Assembly (NCBI GenBank): GCA_016218925.1
Contig: JACRCR010000160.1
Location: 1-64,000 of the forward strand
Direction of reading: 5' to 3'
Origin: Deltaproteobacteria bacterium
Lineage (GTDB): Bacteria; Desulfobacterota; Binatia; UBA1149; CAITLU01
DNA length: 64,000 nucleotides
The notes below the pieces were generated by a model that worked only from the letters and a program-made list of their open reading frames with translations, did not search any database and was not told the DNA's origin. This document shows positions 34,082-42,931 of this stretch, piece after piece (positions within the stretch are counted from its first letter, which is position 1; each line of letters begins with the position of its first letter). The position numbers and the translations under genes were made by a program.

Positions 34082-34948
34082 ATGGAACTGAAAGAAGCAA
34101 TTGGTCGCCGGCGCTCGATGCGCTTTCTCGCGCCGTATCGTCCGGTGGAAAGAGAGAAGATCCAGAAGATGCTCGAAGCCGCCCGGCAGTGTTCGTTCTG
34201 GGGCAACGTCAGAGCGCTGCGGGCCACGGTGATCGAGAAAGCATCGGCGCCGCAGGAGATCCTCGACGCGATCCCGGAAGGATCGGCGCTGGGCGGATTC
34301 CAACTGCGACTGGCGCCGGTGATCATCGTCTGGTGGCTCGACTGGCACGCGATCAAGGTGCAAGGCGACCGGCTGCACGAACTGGTGGAAGCAGGTGCTG
34401 CGGGAATCGACAAGGCCGACAGTCATCGCTACCTCGACGAGAAACTCATCCCGTTCTTCGCCGCTGCCGGCGACAGCCTGAAGACCGGCGGAATGACCGA
34501 GATGGACTGCGGTCAAGGAATCGCCCATGCCACGCTGGTGGCCTTCGAGGAAGGACTCGGCACCTGCCTGCTCGGCTTGCCGGCCCACAAGAAGCTGAAG
34601 AAAGCGCTCGGGCTTCCCGAAGACTCGAAGTTCCTGTGCGTGCAGACGGTGGGCTATCCGGCCGAGCAGCCCGAGGCCGGCGGCCAGCGCCCGCGGCTCC
34701 CGTTCGAAGAGATGTTCACGCTCAACGTCGCCGCCAACCCGTTCCCGCGTGAGCAGAAGGTCGTCGACGAACTCGTGCAAGCCAAACTGATCCAGGCGCA
34801 GGCTCCGCTGCCGTGGCGCTTCGAGGAACTCCAGTACCTCGCCAAGGCTCTCGACATCGCACCGATTTTCGGCGAGGAGTCCGACGGCATCGCGGTTGCG
34901 ATGATGCAGGAGATGCAAGAGGCGATGGAGAAGGGCGGCAAGTCCTGA
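34082..34948 (+). CDS. Nitroreductase-fold flavoprotein
   Basis: A 288-residue protein from the ATG at 34082 (MELKEAIGRRRSMRFLAPYR). That opening is the FMN-contacting RRSxRxF signature of nitroreductases. Further family segments are MTEMDCGQGIAHATLVAFEE and GTCLLGLPAHKKLKKALGLP. The C-terminal 70 residues extend beyond the usual fold and end in a Met/Glu-rich helix (VAMMQEMQEAMEKGGKS). It could reduce an enone or nitro group or serve a CoA-ester reaction. It is first in the plus-strand acyl-CoA operon, 44 bases before the thiolase. Confidence 0.82.
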   Translation: MELKEAIGRRRSMRFLAPYRPVEREKIQKMLEAARQCSFWGNVRALRATVIEKASAPQEILDAIPEGSALGGFQLRLAPVIIVWWLDWHAIKVQGDRLHELVEAGAAGIDKADSHRYLDEKLIPFFAAAGDSLKTGGMTEMDCGQGIAHATLVAFEEGLGTCLLGLPAHKKLKKALGLPEDSKFLCVQTVGYPAEQPEAGGQRPRLPFEEMFTLNVAANPFPREQKVVDELVQAKLIQAQAPLPWRFEELQYLAKALDIAPIFGEESDGIAVAMMQEMQEAMEKGGKS

Positions 34949-34992
34949 TCGAGGCCGGGCAGCGAACCCAGGATCAGATAGGAGAGGCGACA

Positions 34993-36126
34993 ATGGGCGA
35001 TCCGTTCCCGCGCGAGGTTTTCGTGGTCGGCGTCGGCATGACGGCGTTCGGCCGGCATGAAGGCAAGACCATCCAGGATCTGGGACCCGAGGCTGTGCGA
35101 GCGGCGCTGGCCGATGCCGGTCTCGGCTACGAGGCGATCGAGACCGCCTACTGCGGCCACGTGCTGCAAGGCTCGACAGCGGGGCAAAGGGTGCTGTACG
35201 AGCTCGGGATGACCGGCATCCCGATCTTCAACGTGGAGAACGCGTGCGCCAGCGGCACCTCGGCGCTGCGTGCTGCGGCGCTGGCCGTCGGTCATGGAAT
35301 CGCCGACGTCGCGCTGGCCTGCGGCTTCGAAGTGATGGGGCGCGGTGCCATCCCCACCGGAGGGGACGCGCGCCTGGAGCGCGGCGCCCCGGCCGGAGTC
35401 GCTCCGCTTCCCGCGCTGTTCTCGGCGGTCTTCCGCGCTCACGCCGAGCGCTACGGCACCACCCTCGAACAACTGGCCGCGGTCACCGTCAAGAACCGCG
35501 CGTACGGAGCCAAGAACCCGCGTGCCCAGTTCCACGAGGCTGTCACCCTCGACGAAGTGATGGCTTCGCGCGAGGTGGCGCCGCCGCTGCGGCTGCTCAT
35601 GTGCTGCCCGACCACCTCCGGCGCCGCGGCGGTGGTGGTGGCCAGCGCCGATGTCGCGCGCGGGACCCGCAAGCCGATCCGGATCGTGGCGTCCGTGCTG
35701 CGCTCAGACCCGGCGATCGACCGAGGGGACGCGCTGGCGGGAATCACCGAGATCAACTCCGCGGCGATGCGCGCCGCGTTCGAGCAGGCCGGCGTGCGAC
35801 CCGACCAGCTCGATACCGCCGAAGTCCACGACTGCTTCTCGATTGCCGAGATCATCCACTACGAGAACCTCGGCCTGTGCGCGCGCGGCGAAGGCGGCCG
35901 CTTCGCCGAGCAGGGCATCAAAGACGCCCGCGTGAAGGTGAGCACGAGTGGCGGCCTGCTCGCCAAGGGCCATCCGCTCGGCGCCACCGGCGTCGCTCAG
36001 ACCGTCGAGGCCGTCGAGCAGCTTCGCGGCGAGTCGGGCGAGCGACAGGTCCAGGGCGCGCGTCTGGCGCTGGCGCACTGCCAGGGGTTCGGCGGCGCCG
36101 CCGGCGTGCACATCTTCGCGAAATGA
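34993..36126 (+). CDS. SCP-x-type thiolase / acetyl-CoA acetyltransferase-like
   Basis: A 377-residue thiolase-superfamily protein from the ATG at 34993. The nucleophile Cys is in FNVENACASGTSALRAA. EVHDCFSIAEI and TSGGLLAKGHPLGATGVAQ carry the family histidines. This arrangement follows the SCP2-thiolase (lipid-transfer type) subgroup, in which the second catalytic Cys of classical thiolases is replaced; here the C-terminal segment reads AHCQGFGGAAG. It would cleave or condense beta-ketoacyl-CoA, perhaps branched or sterol-type substrates. It precedes the acyl-CoA ligase by 99 bases. Confidence 0.85.
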   Translation: MGDPFPREVFVVGVGMTAFGRHEGKTIQDLGPEAVRAALADAGLGYEAIETAYCGHVLQGSTAGQRVLYELGMTGIPIFNVENACASGTSALRAAALAVGHGIADVALACGFEVMGRGAIPTGGDARLERGAPAGVAPLPALFSAVFRAHAERYGTTLEQLAAVTVKNRAYGAKNPRAQFHEAVTLDEVMASREVAPPLRLLMCCPTTSGAAAVVVASADVARGTRKPIRIVASVLRSDPAIDRGDALAGITEINSAAMRAAFEQAGVRPDQLDTAEVHDCFSIAEIIHYENLGLCARGEGGRFAEQGIKDARVKVSTSGGLLAKGHPLGATGVAQTVEAVEQLRGESGERQVQGARLALAHCQGFGGAAGVHIFAK

Positions 36127-36225
36127 GAGAAGTCGGCGCCGGTTGCTGACCCGACCCCCGGCGGCGGTGTTCACGGCGCCGCGCCCGCTGCGGGCGCTGC
36201 CGGAGCCGATTGTGGAGAAGCTACC

Positions 36226-37824
36226 GTGACGAACGATTTCGAGACCTTCGCGCGAGTGCTCGAGCAGCAGGCGGTTGCCAAGGGCGACGAGACTTTCCTG
36301 CTGTTCGAAGGCGAATGCATCGGCTACGCCGAACTCGACCGCCGCGCCAATCGCATCGCAGCGGCACTGGCGAGGCGCGGCGTCGGGCAAGGCTCGGGCG
36401 TGGCGATCATGATGAACAACTCGCCGGCCTGGCTGGAGGTTTTCTTCGGCACGCAGAAGCTCGGCGCCTACGCGGTGCCGATCAACGTTGCACTGCGCGG
36501 CGAGGGTCTCGGCTATATCATCGACCATTCTGAAGCCGCCACGCTGGTGGTCGACGCCGACCTGCTCGATGCAGTGCTGCCGATCCGCGCCGAGCGCAGC
36601 GGTCTGAGCCGCCTGATCGTCAACACTTCCTATCTGGTGGATCCCGCCACCGCGCCGCCGGTGCCTGCCGACGCTGTCACGCTGGCCGATCTGGCGGCCG
36701 AAGGCTCACCCGAGCCTCGCGATCGCGACCTGACGCCGGGAGGCAAAGCGGTGCTGCTCTACACGTCTGGCACTACCGGGCTTCCCAAGGCGGTGGTGGT
36801 ACAGCGCGGGGGCTTCAGTTGGGCGGGCGTCACCGCTCTGGCGCAGGCCGCCTACGGTCCCGGCGAAGTTCTCTACACCTGCCTGCCGCTCTTCCACGCC
36901 AACGCGCTGTTCCTGAGCGTCATGCAGGCGCTGCGCTGCGCACTGCCGATCGCGATCGGACGCCGTTTCAGTGCCAGCCGTTTCTGGGATGATCTTCGCA
37001 GATACGATGCGAGCACGTTCAACGCGCTCGGAGCGATGATCCCGATCCTGCTCAAACAACCTCCCAGGCCCAGCGACCGGCAGCACCGCGTACACGTCGT
37101 GTTCAGCGCCGCCGCGCCCAAGTGGGCGTGGGAGCAGTTCGAAGAACGGTTCGGAACCAAGATATGGGAGGCCTACGGCGCAGTCGACGGCGGTGGGTTC
37201 ATGCTCTTCAACATGGGCAACGGACCGAAGGGCTCGATGGGCGTGCCGCCGCCCGGCGTGGACGCGCGAGTCTTTCGCGAGGATGGCACCGAGGCCGAGC
37301 CCGGCGAAGTCGGCGAGCTGGTCTTCAAGGTGGACGACCCGGTGGCGCGGCGCGTGGACTACTTCAAGAACGAGAAGGCTTCGGCCGCCAAGATCCGCGA
37401 CGGGTGGTTCCACACGGGCGATCTCGCCTCGCGTGACGATGAGGGGTGGTTCTACTTCGCCGACCGAGCCACCGATTCGCTGCGCCGGCGCGGCGAGAAC
37501 ATCTCCTCGTTCGAGATCGAGAAGATCGTCAATCAACACCCGAGCGTTCTGGAATCGGGGGCGTACGGTGTGCCCTCCGAGCTCGGCGAAGACGACGTCA
37601 TGCTCGCGGTAGTGAAGAAACCCGGCATGGAAGTCACGCCCCAGGAGCTCGTCGCGTTCTGCGAGCAGCGCATGGCCAAGTTCATGGTTCCCCGTTACAT
37701 CGATTTTCGCGACTCGCTGCCCAAGACCGAGACTCACCGCGTGCAGAAGGCCAATCTCAAGAAGGAAGGCGTGACGGCGACCACCTGGGACCGGGAGAAG
37801 ACCGCGCCGCCGCGTCCCGCGTAG
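36226..37824 (+). CDS. AMP-dependent acyl-CoA synthetase/ligase (ANL family)
   Basis: A 532-residue adenylating enzyme from a GTG at 36226 with a GGAG ribosome site. The P-loop is LLYTSGTTGLPKAVVV. Further markers are IWEAYGAVDGGGFML, the hinge region GWFYFADRATDSLRRRGENISSFEIE, and the catalytic Lys region KTETHRVQKANLKKEG near the end. It resembles the crotonobetaine/carnitine-CoA ligase branch (CaiC-like). It activates a carboxylic acid to its CoA thioester, most likely feeding the acyl-CoA dehydrogenases that follow. Confidence 0.9.
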   Translation: MTNDFETFARVLEQQAVAKGDETFLLFEGECIGYAELDRRANRIAAALARRGVGQGSGVAIMMNNSPAWLEVFFGTQKLGAYAVPINVALRGEGLGYIIDHSEAATLVVDADLLDAVLPIRAERSGLSRLIVNTSYLVDPATAPPVPADAVTLADLAAEGSPEPRDRDLTPGGKAVLLYTSGTTGLPKAVVVQRGGFSWAGVTALAQAAYGPGEVLYTCLPLFHANALFLSVMQALRCALPIAIGRRFSASRFWDDLRRYDASTFNALGAMIPILLKQPPRPSDRQHRVHVVFSAAAPKWAWEQFEERFGTKIWEAYGAVDGGGFMLFNMGNGPKGSMGVPPPGVDARVFREDGTEAEPGEVGELVFKVDDPVARRVDYFKNEKASAAKIRDGWFHTGDLASRDDEGWFYFADRATDSLRRRGENISSFEIEKIVNQHPSVLESGAYGVPSELGEDDVMLAVVKKPGMEVTPQELVAFCEQRMAKFMVPRYIDFRDSLPKTETHRVQKANLKKEGVTATTWDREKTAPPRPA

Positions 37825-37864
37825 CCGATCGGACGCCGGTGCGCCGGCGAGCAAGGAGACCGCG

Positions 37865-39112
37865 ATGCAATATCTGGATCTGGACCTCGACCTGACCGAT
37901 CGCGAACGCGAGCTTCGCGCGGCCGCGCACCAGTTTGCGGCCGACGTTCTGCGTCCGGCCGCAAAGGCACTCGATGAGATGCCCGCCGACCGGGTCGTCG
38001 AGAAGAACTCGCCGCTTTACGAGGTGCTGCGCAAAGCCTATCGGCTCGGATACCACACCATCGGTATTCCCGAAGAGCTCGGCGGGCAGGGGCTCTCGCC
38101 GCGCGAGCGCCACATAGTCTCGGAGGAACTCGCCTGGGGCTGCTCGGGGCTGGCGATCGCGATCGGGGTGGCGTCGTTCCCGTCGCTGGCCGCCGCGATG
38201 TCGGGCAACCCCGATCTGATCAAGACCTACGTCACGCCGTTCCTCAGCGACACCGAAGCCAGGATGATCGGCTGCTGGGGCGGCACCGAGCCCAACCACG
38301 GCTCCGATTTCGTCGCTCTGGGAGCGGCCGAGAACAGCAATCCGGCGATCGTTCCGGACGTGCGCGCCAGGCTGGTCGGCGACGAGTGGGTCATCAGCGG
38401 CCAGAAGTCGCAGTGGGTGAGCCTCGGCACCATCGCCACCCACACGCTCGCCTTCCTGTCGGTAGACCCGAGCAAAGGCATGTCGGGCAACGGCGTGTGC
38501 ATCATTCCGCTCGAGCAACCCGGCGTTTCCAAGGGGCCCGCGCTCAACAAGCTCGGCCAGCGCCCGCTCAACCAGGGCGAGCTGTTCTTCGACGACGCGC
38601 GCGCTCCGCAAGACCACATGCTGGTGGGCCCCGAGATGTACGACATGTACGTCGACGGCATTTTGGCGATGGCCAATGCGCTGATGAGCGCGACCTTCAC
38701 CGGCGTGGCGCGCGCGGCCTTCGAGGAGGCGCTGGCCTACAGCAAGACGCGCATTCAGGGCGGCAAACCGTTGTGCGAGCATCAGCTCATCCAGCGGATG
38801 CTCTTCGAGATGTTCATGAAGGTGGAGGCGTGTCGCCGGCTCTCGCGCGCTGCCTACTGTTACAACGCGGTGACGATGCCGCCGGCCGTCGAGTATTCGA
38901 TCGCGGCGAAGGTGTTCTGCACGCAGGCGTCTTTTGACGTGGCGTCGATGGCTCTGCAGATCCACGGTGGCTACGGCCTCAGCAAGGACTACGTCGTCGA
39001 GAAGCTGTTCCGCGACGCGCGCGCGTCGCTGATCGAAGACGGTACCAACGAAGTGCTCGGACTCGCCGCCGCGCGCAAACTGGTCGAGCGCTACGGGAAC
39101 GCGGTGAGCTGA
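37865..39112 (+). CDS. Acyl-CoA dehydrogenase
   Basis: A 415-residue flavoprotein with AAGGAG ribosome site before the ATG. GCWGGTEPNHGSD and the FAD region SGQKSQWVSLGTIATH match the family. At the position of the catalytic Glu of medium-chain enzymes (YEGT) it has IEDGTNEV, so the base may be Asp. It shares VDPSKGMSGNGV and other segments with the dehydrogenase at 51013, suggesting they are paralogues. The substrate is unknown. The tandem repeat follows after its stop. Confidence 0.9.
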   Translation: MQYLDLDLDLTDRERELRAAAHQFAADVLRPAAKALDEMPADRVVEKNSPLYEVLRKAYRLGYHTIGIPEELGGQGLSPRERHIVSEELAWGCSGLAIAIGVASFPSLAAAMSGNPDLIKTYVTPFLSDTEARMIGCWGGTEPNHGSDFVALGAAENSNPAIVPDVRARLVGDEWVISGQKSQWVSLGTIATHTLAFLSVDPSKGMSGNGVCIIPLEQPGVSKGPALNKLGQRPLNQGELFFDDARAPQDHMLVGPEMYDMYVDGILAMANALMSATFTGVARAAFEEALAYSKTRIQGGKPLCEHQLIQRMLFEMFMKVEACRRLSRAAYCYNAVTMPPAVEYSIAAKVFCTQASFDVASMALQIHGGYGLSKDYVVEKLFRDARASLIEDGTNEVLGLAAARKLVERYGNAVS

Positions 39113-39120
39113 AAGCTGGA

Positions 39121-39173
39121 GGGGTCAAGTCGCGCCTTTCGATTTGCCGTCGCGACCGGTCGGAGCTGAGAGG
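39121..39173 (+). repeat. Tandem copy 1 of the GGGGTCAAGTCGCG repeat
   Basis: A 53-bp unit starting GGGGTCAAGTCGCGCCTTTC and ending GAGCTGAGAGG, 9 bases after the 37865 stop. It differs from copy 2 at four positions. A diverged inverted copy lies at 18798-18848. Confidence 0.88.
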
Positions 39174-39178
39174 GTAGG

Positions 39179-39231
39179 GGGGTCAAGTCGCGGCTTTCGA
39201 TATGTCGTCGCGACCGGTCGGAGTTGAGAGG
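39179..39231 (+). repeat. Tandem copy 2 of the GGGGTCAAGTCGCG repeat
   Basis: A 53-bp unit starting GGGGTCAAGTCGCGGCTTTC and ending GAGTTGAGAGG, with a period of 58 bases relative to copy 1. It ends 15 bases before the isomerase ATG and supplies the GAGAGGAAGG that acts as its ribosome site. Confidence 0.88.
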
Positions 39232-39245
39232 AAGGCGCAGGTGCC

Positions 39246-40001
39246 ATGGGCAACGTAACGATCGAACGCGAAGGTGCGGTGGCAGTCTTGCGACTGGCCC
39301 GTGCACCGGTCAATGCGCTGGAACTCGAGTTCGCCCGCGAGTTCGAAACGGCGCTGCTCGAGCTGACGCCCGCGCAAGGGGTAGGTGCCATCGTGCTGGC
39401 GGGCAGCGGCGGTTGCTTCTCGGCAGGCCTCGATCTGAAACGGGTGCCCTTCTACAGCTTCGAACAGCAGCGCGAGATGGTCGCGACGGCCAACCGGATT
39501 CTCGCCTGGCTCTACGGGTGTCCGCTCCCGGTGGTGGCGGCGGTGACCGGACATGCGATCGCCGGCGGTCTGATCTTCGTGCTGGCTTGCGATTATCGCG
39601 TAGGCAGCGGCGCGCCGTGCAAGATCGGTCTCACCGAGGCGCAGGTCGGGATCCCGGTCCCGGCGGTGGCGATGGAGGTGCTGCGGGCGGAGGTCGCGCC
39701 GCACGTGGCACGCGTGCTGGCGCTGCGCGCGCGCAACATCGGACCGCAGGCCGCTCTCGCGTTCGGTGTTCTCGACGAGTTGCAGCCACCCGACCGCGTC
39801 CTGCCGGTGGCGATCGAACGGGCGCATGAAATGGCGGCGATGCCCGTGCAGGGGTACGCGAAGATCAAACGCCAGCTGCGCTCCGAAGCGTTGGCCCGGA
39901 TCGAGGAAATCCTCGCGGGCGGTACCGATCCGATGCTTCGGTCGTGGGTTACAGAGGGCGCCGGAGAGGCCGCCGCCGCACTGTTGCGTGGAGCGAAGTA
40001 G
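39246..40001 (+). CDS. Delta3-delta2-enoyl-CoA isomerase-like crotonase
   Basis: A 251-residue crotonase. APVNALELEFAREFETAL and GCFSAGLDLKRV closely follow the mitochondrial enoyl-CoA isomerase ECI1. In the second catalytic segment, GHAIAGGLIFVLACDYRVG lacks the first hydratase Glu, whereas IGLTEAQVGIPVP keeps the Glu that ECI1 uses as its single base. This supports an isomerase and argues against enoyl-CoA hydratase. It would shift double bonds for beta-oxidation. It lies between the two acyl-CoA dehydrogenases, 36 bases before the second. Confidence 0.85.
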   Translation: MGNVTIEREGAVAVLRLARAPVNALELEFAREFETALLELTPAQGVGAIVLAGSGGCFSAGLDLKRVPFYSFEQQREMVATANRILAWLYGCPLPVVAAVTGHAIAGGLIFVLACDYRVGSGAPCKIGLTEAQVGIPVPAVAMEVLRAEVAPHVARVLALRARNIGPQAALAFGVLDELQPPDRVLPVAIERAHEMAAMPVQGYAKIKRQLRSEALARIEEILAGGTDPMLRSWVTEGAGEAAAALLRGAK

Positions 40002-40037
40002 CACGCCGGCCCGCGGCGGCACAGAGGAGACGAAGCG

Positions 40038-41309
40038 ATGAACGAATTCATGTTGGATGAACGTGCGCGAGCGGCGCAGGACAAGACCCGCGAGTTCGTC
40101 AAGAATGAGGTCGATCCCGAGTATCTGCGGCGCATGGATCGCGACGAGATCCGCTTTCCGCGCGAATTGTACGAGAACTACGCCCGGCACAACCTGCTCG
40201 GGCTCAGGTTCCCGAAGCAGTACGGCGGGCAGGGAATGGACTGGGTCGCCGAATGCGCCGCGATGGGCGAGATCGGCGTGCTCGGCATGGCAGCCGGCTG
40301 CGCCTTCGTGATGCCGTCGATCGTCGGCGAGGCGCTGAACACCTTCGGCACCGAAGAGCAGAAGCAGAAGTATCTGAAGCCGATGCTCGAGGGCAGGCTG
40401 GTGTCGGCAGAGGCCCTGACCGAGCCGCGCGGTGGATCCGATTTCTTCGGTGCCAGCAGCCGCGCCGAAGACCGCGGCGACCATTTCGTCGTTCGCGGCA
40501 TGAAGCGCTTCATCGTCGGAGCCGAAGGCGCGGATTTCTTCCTGGTCTACGTCCGCACCAACACCGCCGACGACGCGCCGCCGCACATGCGCATCAGCGC
40601 GATGATCATCGAGCGAGGCCCCGGCGTCGAGGTGAAGTACCTCTACGGTCTGATGGGAACCCGCGGCGGCGGCACCGGTCGCGTCGTGTTCCGCGACGTC
40701 GTGGTACCCAAGGCCAATCTGGTCGGTCCGTTGCACGGCGGGGCGCTGGTCTTCAACACCATGATGATCCCGGAGCGCCTGTGCAGCGCCGCGCCGGCGC
40801 CGGGCGGCATGCGTGCGTCGCTCGAGGTGGCGATGAACTACGCCGACCGGCGGCGCGCGTTCGGCAAGCCGATCAGGAAATACCAGGCGGTGAGTTTCAT
40901 GATCGCCAAGGCGCAGACATTGCTGGACGCGAGCCACGCGATGATCTTTCAGGCGGCGCGCGCGGCCGATGTCGGTGCTCCCACGGTGCGGCGTATCGTC
41001 TCGGAGACCAAGAAGTTCGTCACCGAGGCGGCCTGGGATGTGGCCAACCTGGCGATGCAGGTGACCGGAGGCATCGGCTACACCGACGTCTATCCGATCG
41101 AGCGCGCGGTGCGCGACACGCGCCTGGCGCAGATCTGGACCGGCACCAACGAGATCATGAGCGGGATGATCCAGCACGACCTCTACGAGGAGTTCCACGC
41201 GCAGCGCGGCCGCTATCGAGACTTCGAGCGCGACGCGATGCACCCGGACGACACCGAGAAGATCTTCGACGACGACGACATGTGGAAGGTCTTCGACAAG
41301 CAGCAGTGA
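40038..41309 (+). CDS. Acyl-CoA dehydrogenase
   Basis: A 423-residue flavoprotein with CaiA-like features: LGLRFPKQYGGQGMDWVAEC, ALTEPRGGSDFFGASS and FVVRGMKRFIVGAEGADFF. GIGYTDVYPIERAVRD precedes LAQIWTGTNEI, where Thr replaces the usual catalytic Glu of medium-chain enzymes; long-chain and isovaleryl enzymes place the base elsewhere, so activity is not excluded. It follows the isomerase closely and is likely co-transcribed. The C-terminal 30 residues are acidic. Confidence 0.9.
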   Translation: MNEFMLDERARAAQDKTREFVKNEVDPEYLRRMDRDEIRFPRELYENYARHNLLGLRFPKQYGGQGMDWVAECAAMGEIGVLGMAAGCAFVMPSIVGEALNTFGTEEQKQKYLKPMLEGRLVSAEALTEPRGGSDFFGASSRAEDRGDHFVVRGMKRFIVGAEGADFFLVYVRTNTADDAPPHMRISAMIIERGPGVEVKYLYGLMGTRGGGTGRVVFRDVVVPKANLVGPLHGGALVFNTMMIPERLCSAAPAPGGMRASLEVAMNYADRRRAFGKPIRKYQAVSFMIAKAQTLLDASHAMIFQAARAADVGAPTVRRIVSETKKFVTEAAWDVANLAMQVTGGIGYTDVYPIERAVRDTRLAQIWTGTNEIMSGMIQHDLYEEFHAQRGRYRDFERDAMHPDDTEKIFDDDDMWKVFDKQQ

Positions 41310-41362
41310 GCGAGCGCTGCCAACCCAGTGCAGGACAGAGAACCGCACACAGGGAGGCCACA

Positions 41363-41722
41363 ATGAACAAGTCAGTGATGATCGCCGCCGTCTTCGTCGC
41401 CGTCAGTGCCGGATCGGCGCTTGCCCAGCTACCGGCTGCTCCGGGCGCGGTGATGCCCTCGCCCAAGGCTGTCGTCGAGGGCGCCAAGCAAGGCGCGACC
41501 GATGCGGCCGGCGCGCAGGTTCAGGGCGCCAAAGACGCCGCCGCTGCCAAGGCCGCGGGCGCGGCGAACCAGGCCACCGGCGGCGCTGCCGCGGCGGCAG
41601 CGGACAAGGCGGCCGCTGCGCAGCAGACGGCCGATCAGGCCAAGCAGGCAGCCGACAGCGCCAAGCAGGCCGGCCAGGCCGCAGAGGGCATGGGCAACAT
41701 GATGAAAGGCGTCGGTCACTGA
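41363..41722 (+). CDS. Ala/Lys/Gln-rich exported protein (119 aa)
   Basis: ATG at 41363 with a strong AGGGAGG ribosome site. A signal peptide (MIAAVFVAVSAGSALAQ) is followed by an almost pure Ala/Lys/Gln/Asp sequence such as ADKAAAAQQTADQAKQAADS, which should form a long amphipathic helix or coiled coil, and a short Gly/Met-rich end. It resembles small Ala-rich periplasmic helical proteins but I cannot name a family. It is last in the acyl-CoA operon, 53 bases after the dehydrogenase. Confidence 0.75.
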   Translation: MNKSVMIAAVFVAVSAGSALAQLPAAPGAVMPSPKAVVEGAKQGATDAAGAQVQGAKDAAAAKAAGAANQATGGAAAAAADKAAAAQQTADQAKQAADSAKQAGQAAEGMGNMMKGVGH

Positions 41723-41759
41723 CCGGGCCTCGTTGCTGGCGTCGCGCGGCCCTTCAGCT

Positions 41760-42776
41760 TCAACGCGACCGGCCGGATGGCGCTTCTTGCCGCGCGTCGG
41801 CGGGTGCGTACATGCTTTCCCAACCGCGCTGCTGCCAGCCAAAACCGCCGGCGGCTTTGACGCGCTGATACTCGCGCGTGCCGTGCGCGTTCTGGAACGC
41901 CCACATCGCGCGCGCCCAGGCGGGCAGATCGGGTATCCAGAAGCGCTGTGGCAGCGGCTCGGCCGGGTGCTCGGCGCCGAGCCGCACGCGCGCCAGGATC
42001 ACGCCTTCGCCTTCTTCGTGCAGCCGCCGCGCCAGCAGCGACCCGTCGGCGGCGACGATCTGCGCCTCCCCCAGATAGTGCGAGCTGTATCGCAGGAACG
42101 GTGCTCCGGGAGTCTGGCACTCGAAATGGGCGCAATGCGCCGCGTGGATTACCGGAGCTCCGACCAGACGCGCGAACCGCGCCGGGGTCGAACGCATGAT
42201 CTCACGGTTTTGCGCGTCCCAGCCCGACCACAGTGTGCGTAGCAGCGGCGCCTGCGGCAGCGTCCACCAGCACGACCCGCCGACGATCATGCGCGCGCGT
42301 CCGCGCAGCCGCGCGACCGTGCGTGTCCGCACCAGTTCCCAGCATACCGCCGCACCTACCGGTCCGAGCGGGCTCTGGATCAGTCCGTCATCGTGGCCGC
42401 CTATGTAGTATGCGTTCTCCCACATCGTCGGTTGGTCTTTGTCGTGCTGTCCGAGCACGCCATCGGGTCCGGCCAGGACGAAGCGGTTGGTTGCATCGCC
42501 GCCGTGAGCCGTGATGAACGATCCGCCGACCACGCCGTGGTACTCGCGTGCGAGGTCGCACAGCAGGCGGGTGGCCGGCCCGTCAGGGGGCAGCGCGACG
42601 TGGCGCAGCGCGAAGTGATAGCCCACCGGGCTGGTGAAGAACTCCGGCAGCACGACCCATTGCGCGCCGCGTCGAAACGCTTCGCGCACCAGCAGCTCCG
42701 CGCGCGCCAGATTGCCCGCCACATCGCCCAGGCGCGCGTCCATCTGGATCGCCGCCGCGGTGATCGTCTGGTCCAT
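41760..42776 (-). CDS. Carbon-nitrogen hydrolase (nitrilase superfamily)
   Basis: About 338 residues from the ATG at 42776; another ATG 18 bases upstream is also in frame. The catalytic triad is visible: Glu45 in VVLPEFFTSP, Lys113 in GQHDKDQPTMWE, and Cys145 in GAAVCWELVRT. It would hydrolyse an amide, nitrile or carbamoyl compound; which one is not clear. The C-terminal 60 residues (RFWIPDLPAWARAMWAFQNA) go beyond the usual domain. It converges on the 41363 gene and is divergent from the kinase at 42932. Confidence 0.9.
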   Translation of the reverse strand: MDQTITAAAIQMDARLGDVAGNLARAELLVREAFRRGAQWVVLPEFFTSPVGYHFALRHVALPPDGPATRLLCDLAREYHGVVGGSFITAHGGDATNRFVLAGPDGVLGQHDKDQPTMWENAYYIGGHDDGLIQSPLGPVGAAVCWELVRTRTVARLRGRARMIVGGSCWWTLPQAPLLRTLWSGWDAQNREIMRSTPARFARLVGAPVIHAAHCAHFECQTPGAPFLRYSSHYLGEAQIVAADGSLLARRLHEEGEGVILARVRLGAEHPAEPLPQRFWIPDLPAWARAMWAFQNAHGTREYQRVKAAGGFGWQQRGWESMYAPADARQEAPSGRSR

Positions 42777-42931
42777 TCGAGTGGTCCCCGGCCGCTGCAT
42801 AGCACGACGCTTCACGAAGGCGGAACCTCCGCGGTGCGGCGCGGCGCCGGTCGGGACGACGTCGCCGGTGTGGGCAGTGTGCCGCCGCTGCGGAGGTCGC
42901 TTCGACCCCGCTCCCGGCATAATCAATAGGT
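42777..42931. promoter_or_regulatory. Divergent region between nitrilase and histidine kinase
   Basis: Both promoters should lie in these 155 bases. A CATAAT at about 42917-42922 could be a -10 box for the kinase gene, with no clear -35 partner. No other element was recognised. Confidence 0.3.

Noticed and set aside
39121-39231. CRISPR array
   Set aside because: There are only two imperfect 53-bp units with a 5-base gap between them and no spacers or cas genes.
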